The notes under the pieces: generated by a model
What the model saw: the letters and a program-made list of their open reading frames with translations, nothing else
What the model was told of the DNA's origin: nothing
Database searches by the model: none
Made by a program: the position numbers and the translations under genes
Shown here: piece after piece, positions 4,699 through 5,374 of the stretch
Layout: the number at the start of each line of letters is the position of its first letter
How positions within the stretch are numbered: the first letter of the stretch is position 1
DNA from: Acidimicrobiaceae bacterium
GTDB lineage: Bacteria > Actinomycetota > Acidimicrobiia > Acidimicrobiales > Aldehydirespiratoraceae
DNA length: 5,374 nt
Reading direction: 5' to 3'
NCBI GenBank assembly: GCA_009840695.1
Contig: VXNG01000220.1
Coordinates: 1-5,374, forward strand

Positions 4699-5244
4699 TC
4701 AGGAGGGCGGCTCGCGCTCGTAGCTGTAGCAGTGGATCTCGAACTCGCCGAAGCCCACCTCGGTGGCCTCGCCCGTCTCCAGGTCCAGATCTCGCACGAA
4801 GCGGATGGCGGAGGCGCGGATCACGTCGTCCTGCACGTACAGGTCCAGCGGGCTGTCGAGGGATGGCTCTATGAGCGTCCCGTCCGCCAGGCGCAGACCG
4901 ACGTACGGGTCGACGAACGAGGCCTCCAAGTACAGTTCCACCAGACCGCCGGAAACCGGATCGTCGCCTGCCCCTATCACGACCACGTCACCGGCACCGC
5001 GGTCGTGGCACGTGACCGCGAACTCGTAGCGGGCCTCGCCGATCTCAGCCGTCCCCTCGGAGCGAGGAGGCTCCGGCGGTGCCGACGTGGTCGTGGTCAC
5101 GACTTCTTCGTCGACGGTCTCCTCGACCACCAGCGGGCCGTCGGCAGTGTCGGCGCAGCCGGAGATGGCCACCACCGCTGCGGCGATCGCTAGCAGGGCC
5201 CCCGGACGGCGCGCCGGACTTCGGGGCACGCGACACCACACCAT
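4699..5244 (-). CDS. Putative lipoprotein with two-cysteine outer domain
   Basis: A 181-residue predicted lipoprotein. The basic n-region (RSPARR, 8-13) and hydrophobic stretch LLAIAAAVVAIS (17-28) lead to the lipobox I-S-G-C with C30 as the acylated residue after Lsp cleavage. An acidic, Thr/Pro-rich linker follows (34-60, with TTTTSAPPEPP at 50-60). The mature domain (about 65-175) is rich in predicted beta strands. It has one cysteine near its start (C79 in FAVTCHD) and one at its end (C172 in FEIHCYS), a likely disulfide. This arrangement recalls mycobacterial LpqH-type lipoproteins, whose first and last strands are also tied by cysteines, but sequence identity is too low for me to assign the family. 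ATG at 5242-5244 has TAGCGT six bases upstream and no Shine-Dalgarno. In-frame GTGs at codons 2 and 6 are alternatives. Convergent with the Thr-stalk membrane protein. Confidence 0.78.
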   Translation of the reverse strand: MVWCRVPRSPARRPGALLAIAAAVVAISGCADTADGPLVVEETVDEEVVTTTTSAPPEPPRSEGTAEIGEARYEFAVTCHDRGAGDVVVIGAGDDPVSGGLVELYLEASFVDPYVGLRLADGTLIEPSLDSPLDLYVQDDVIRASAIRFVRDLDLETGEATEVGFGEFEIHCYSYEREPPS

Positions 5245-5250
5245 CGCGCA

Positions 5251-5256
5251 ACGCTA
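5251..5256 (-). promoter_or_regulatory. Putative -10 box of the lipoprotein gene (leaderless start)
   Basis: TAGCGT on the minus strand fits TANNNT and ends six bases before the ATG, giving the same spacing as two other genes here. The best TTGANN match (TTGATG, 5280-5285) is 23 bp upstream, too far for a standard promoter, so the -35 is unresolved. Confidence 0.4.
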
Positions 5257-5308
5257 CGCGCCGCACGGACGGCACGCGGCATCAAGAGCCCCGGCCCGGG
5301 CTCCGATG

Positions 5309-5314
5309 TAGGGT
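5309..5314 (+). promoter_or_regulatory. Putative -10 box of the right-edge gene
   Basis: TAGGGT fits TANNNT and ends six bases before the GTG at 5321. With the opposite TAGCGT at 5251-5256 it would make the 76-bp gap a divergent promoter region. No -35 is clear. Confidence 0.35.
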
Positions 5315-5320
5315 TGGGCG

Positions 5321-5374
5321 GTGCCGTCCCAGAGCGAGTTGCGCAAGCGCCAGGTCCGTGCCACGAGGCAGCCG
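5321..5374 (+). CDS. Probable 5' end of an unidentified gene (cut by window edge)
   Basis: Eighteen codons from GTG to the window end, reading VPSQSELRKRQVRATRQP, a basic N-terminus with no recognisable domain yet. Support comes from third-position G/C in 17 of 18 codons and from TAGGGT six bases before the GTG. A rival reading exists on the minus strand, a frame ending in TAG at 5254-5256, with weaker third-position bias. The product cannot be guessed from what is visible. Confidence 0.4.
   Translation, partial: MPSQSELRKRQVRATRQP

Overview
The window is high-GC, densely packed bacterial DNA. It looks like an actinobacterium, possibly class Acidimicrobiia. The evidence is a complete mycothiol-type glycosyltransferase (MshA) followed by a YbjN-domain gene, an actinobacterial-style YgjP/DUF45 metallopeptidase, strong G/C preference at third codon positions, several GTG starts, and TANNNT boxes placed a few bases before start codons, as on leaderless mRNAs. 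The class is an inference; the phylum is fairly secure.

Layout, left to right. (1) Minus strand, 1-1695: a small MoaD/ThiS-type sulfur-carrier gene, then mshA, then the 5' part of a YbjN-domain gene that runs off the left edge. All three are read leftwards. mshA seems to have its own promoter, whose -35 hexamer overlaps the stop codon of the moaD-like gene. (2) Plus strand, 1758-2923: a histidine-phosphatase (phosphoglycerate-mutase-like) gene translationally coupled (ATGA overlap) to a YgjP/DUF45 metallopeptidase. This pair is divergent from the moaD-like gene across 62 bp. (3) 2931-3597: an 80-residue acidic hypothetical protein on the minus strand, which converges on the metallopeptidase gene and diverges from a DUF2237 gene on the plus strand. 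(4) 3634-3706: tRNA-Lys(TTT), followed 67 bp downstream by a second copy of its 3' edge plus flanking DNA (14 bp identical) in a sequence that resembles a decayed tRNA 3' half. (5) 3823-4674: a single-pass membrane protein with a Thr-rich stalk and an extracytoplasmic domain. It converges on a lipoprotein gene (4699-5244, minus) that also has a Thr/Pro linker and a two-cysteine domain. (6) 5321-5374: the probable start of another plus-strand gene, cut by the right edge.

How they work together: only the mshA-ybjN block has a pathway that can be named. MshA makes the first committed intermediate of mycothiol, the actinobacterial low-molecular-weight thiol. The other genes look like housekeeping or conserved-unknown genes, and I see no transposase, phage, CRISPR or defence module. 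The most unusual signals are the repeated leaderless-start geometry, the promoter inside a stop codon, and the tRNA-Lys 3'-end duplication. No stretch longer than about 120 bp lacks a gene.
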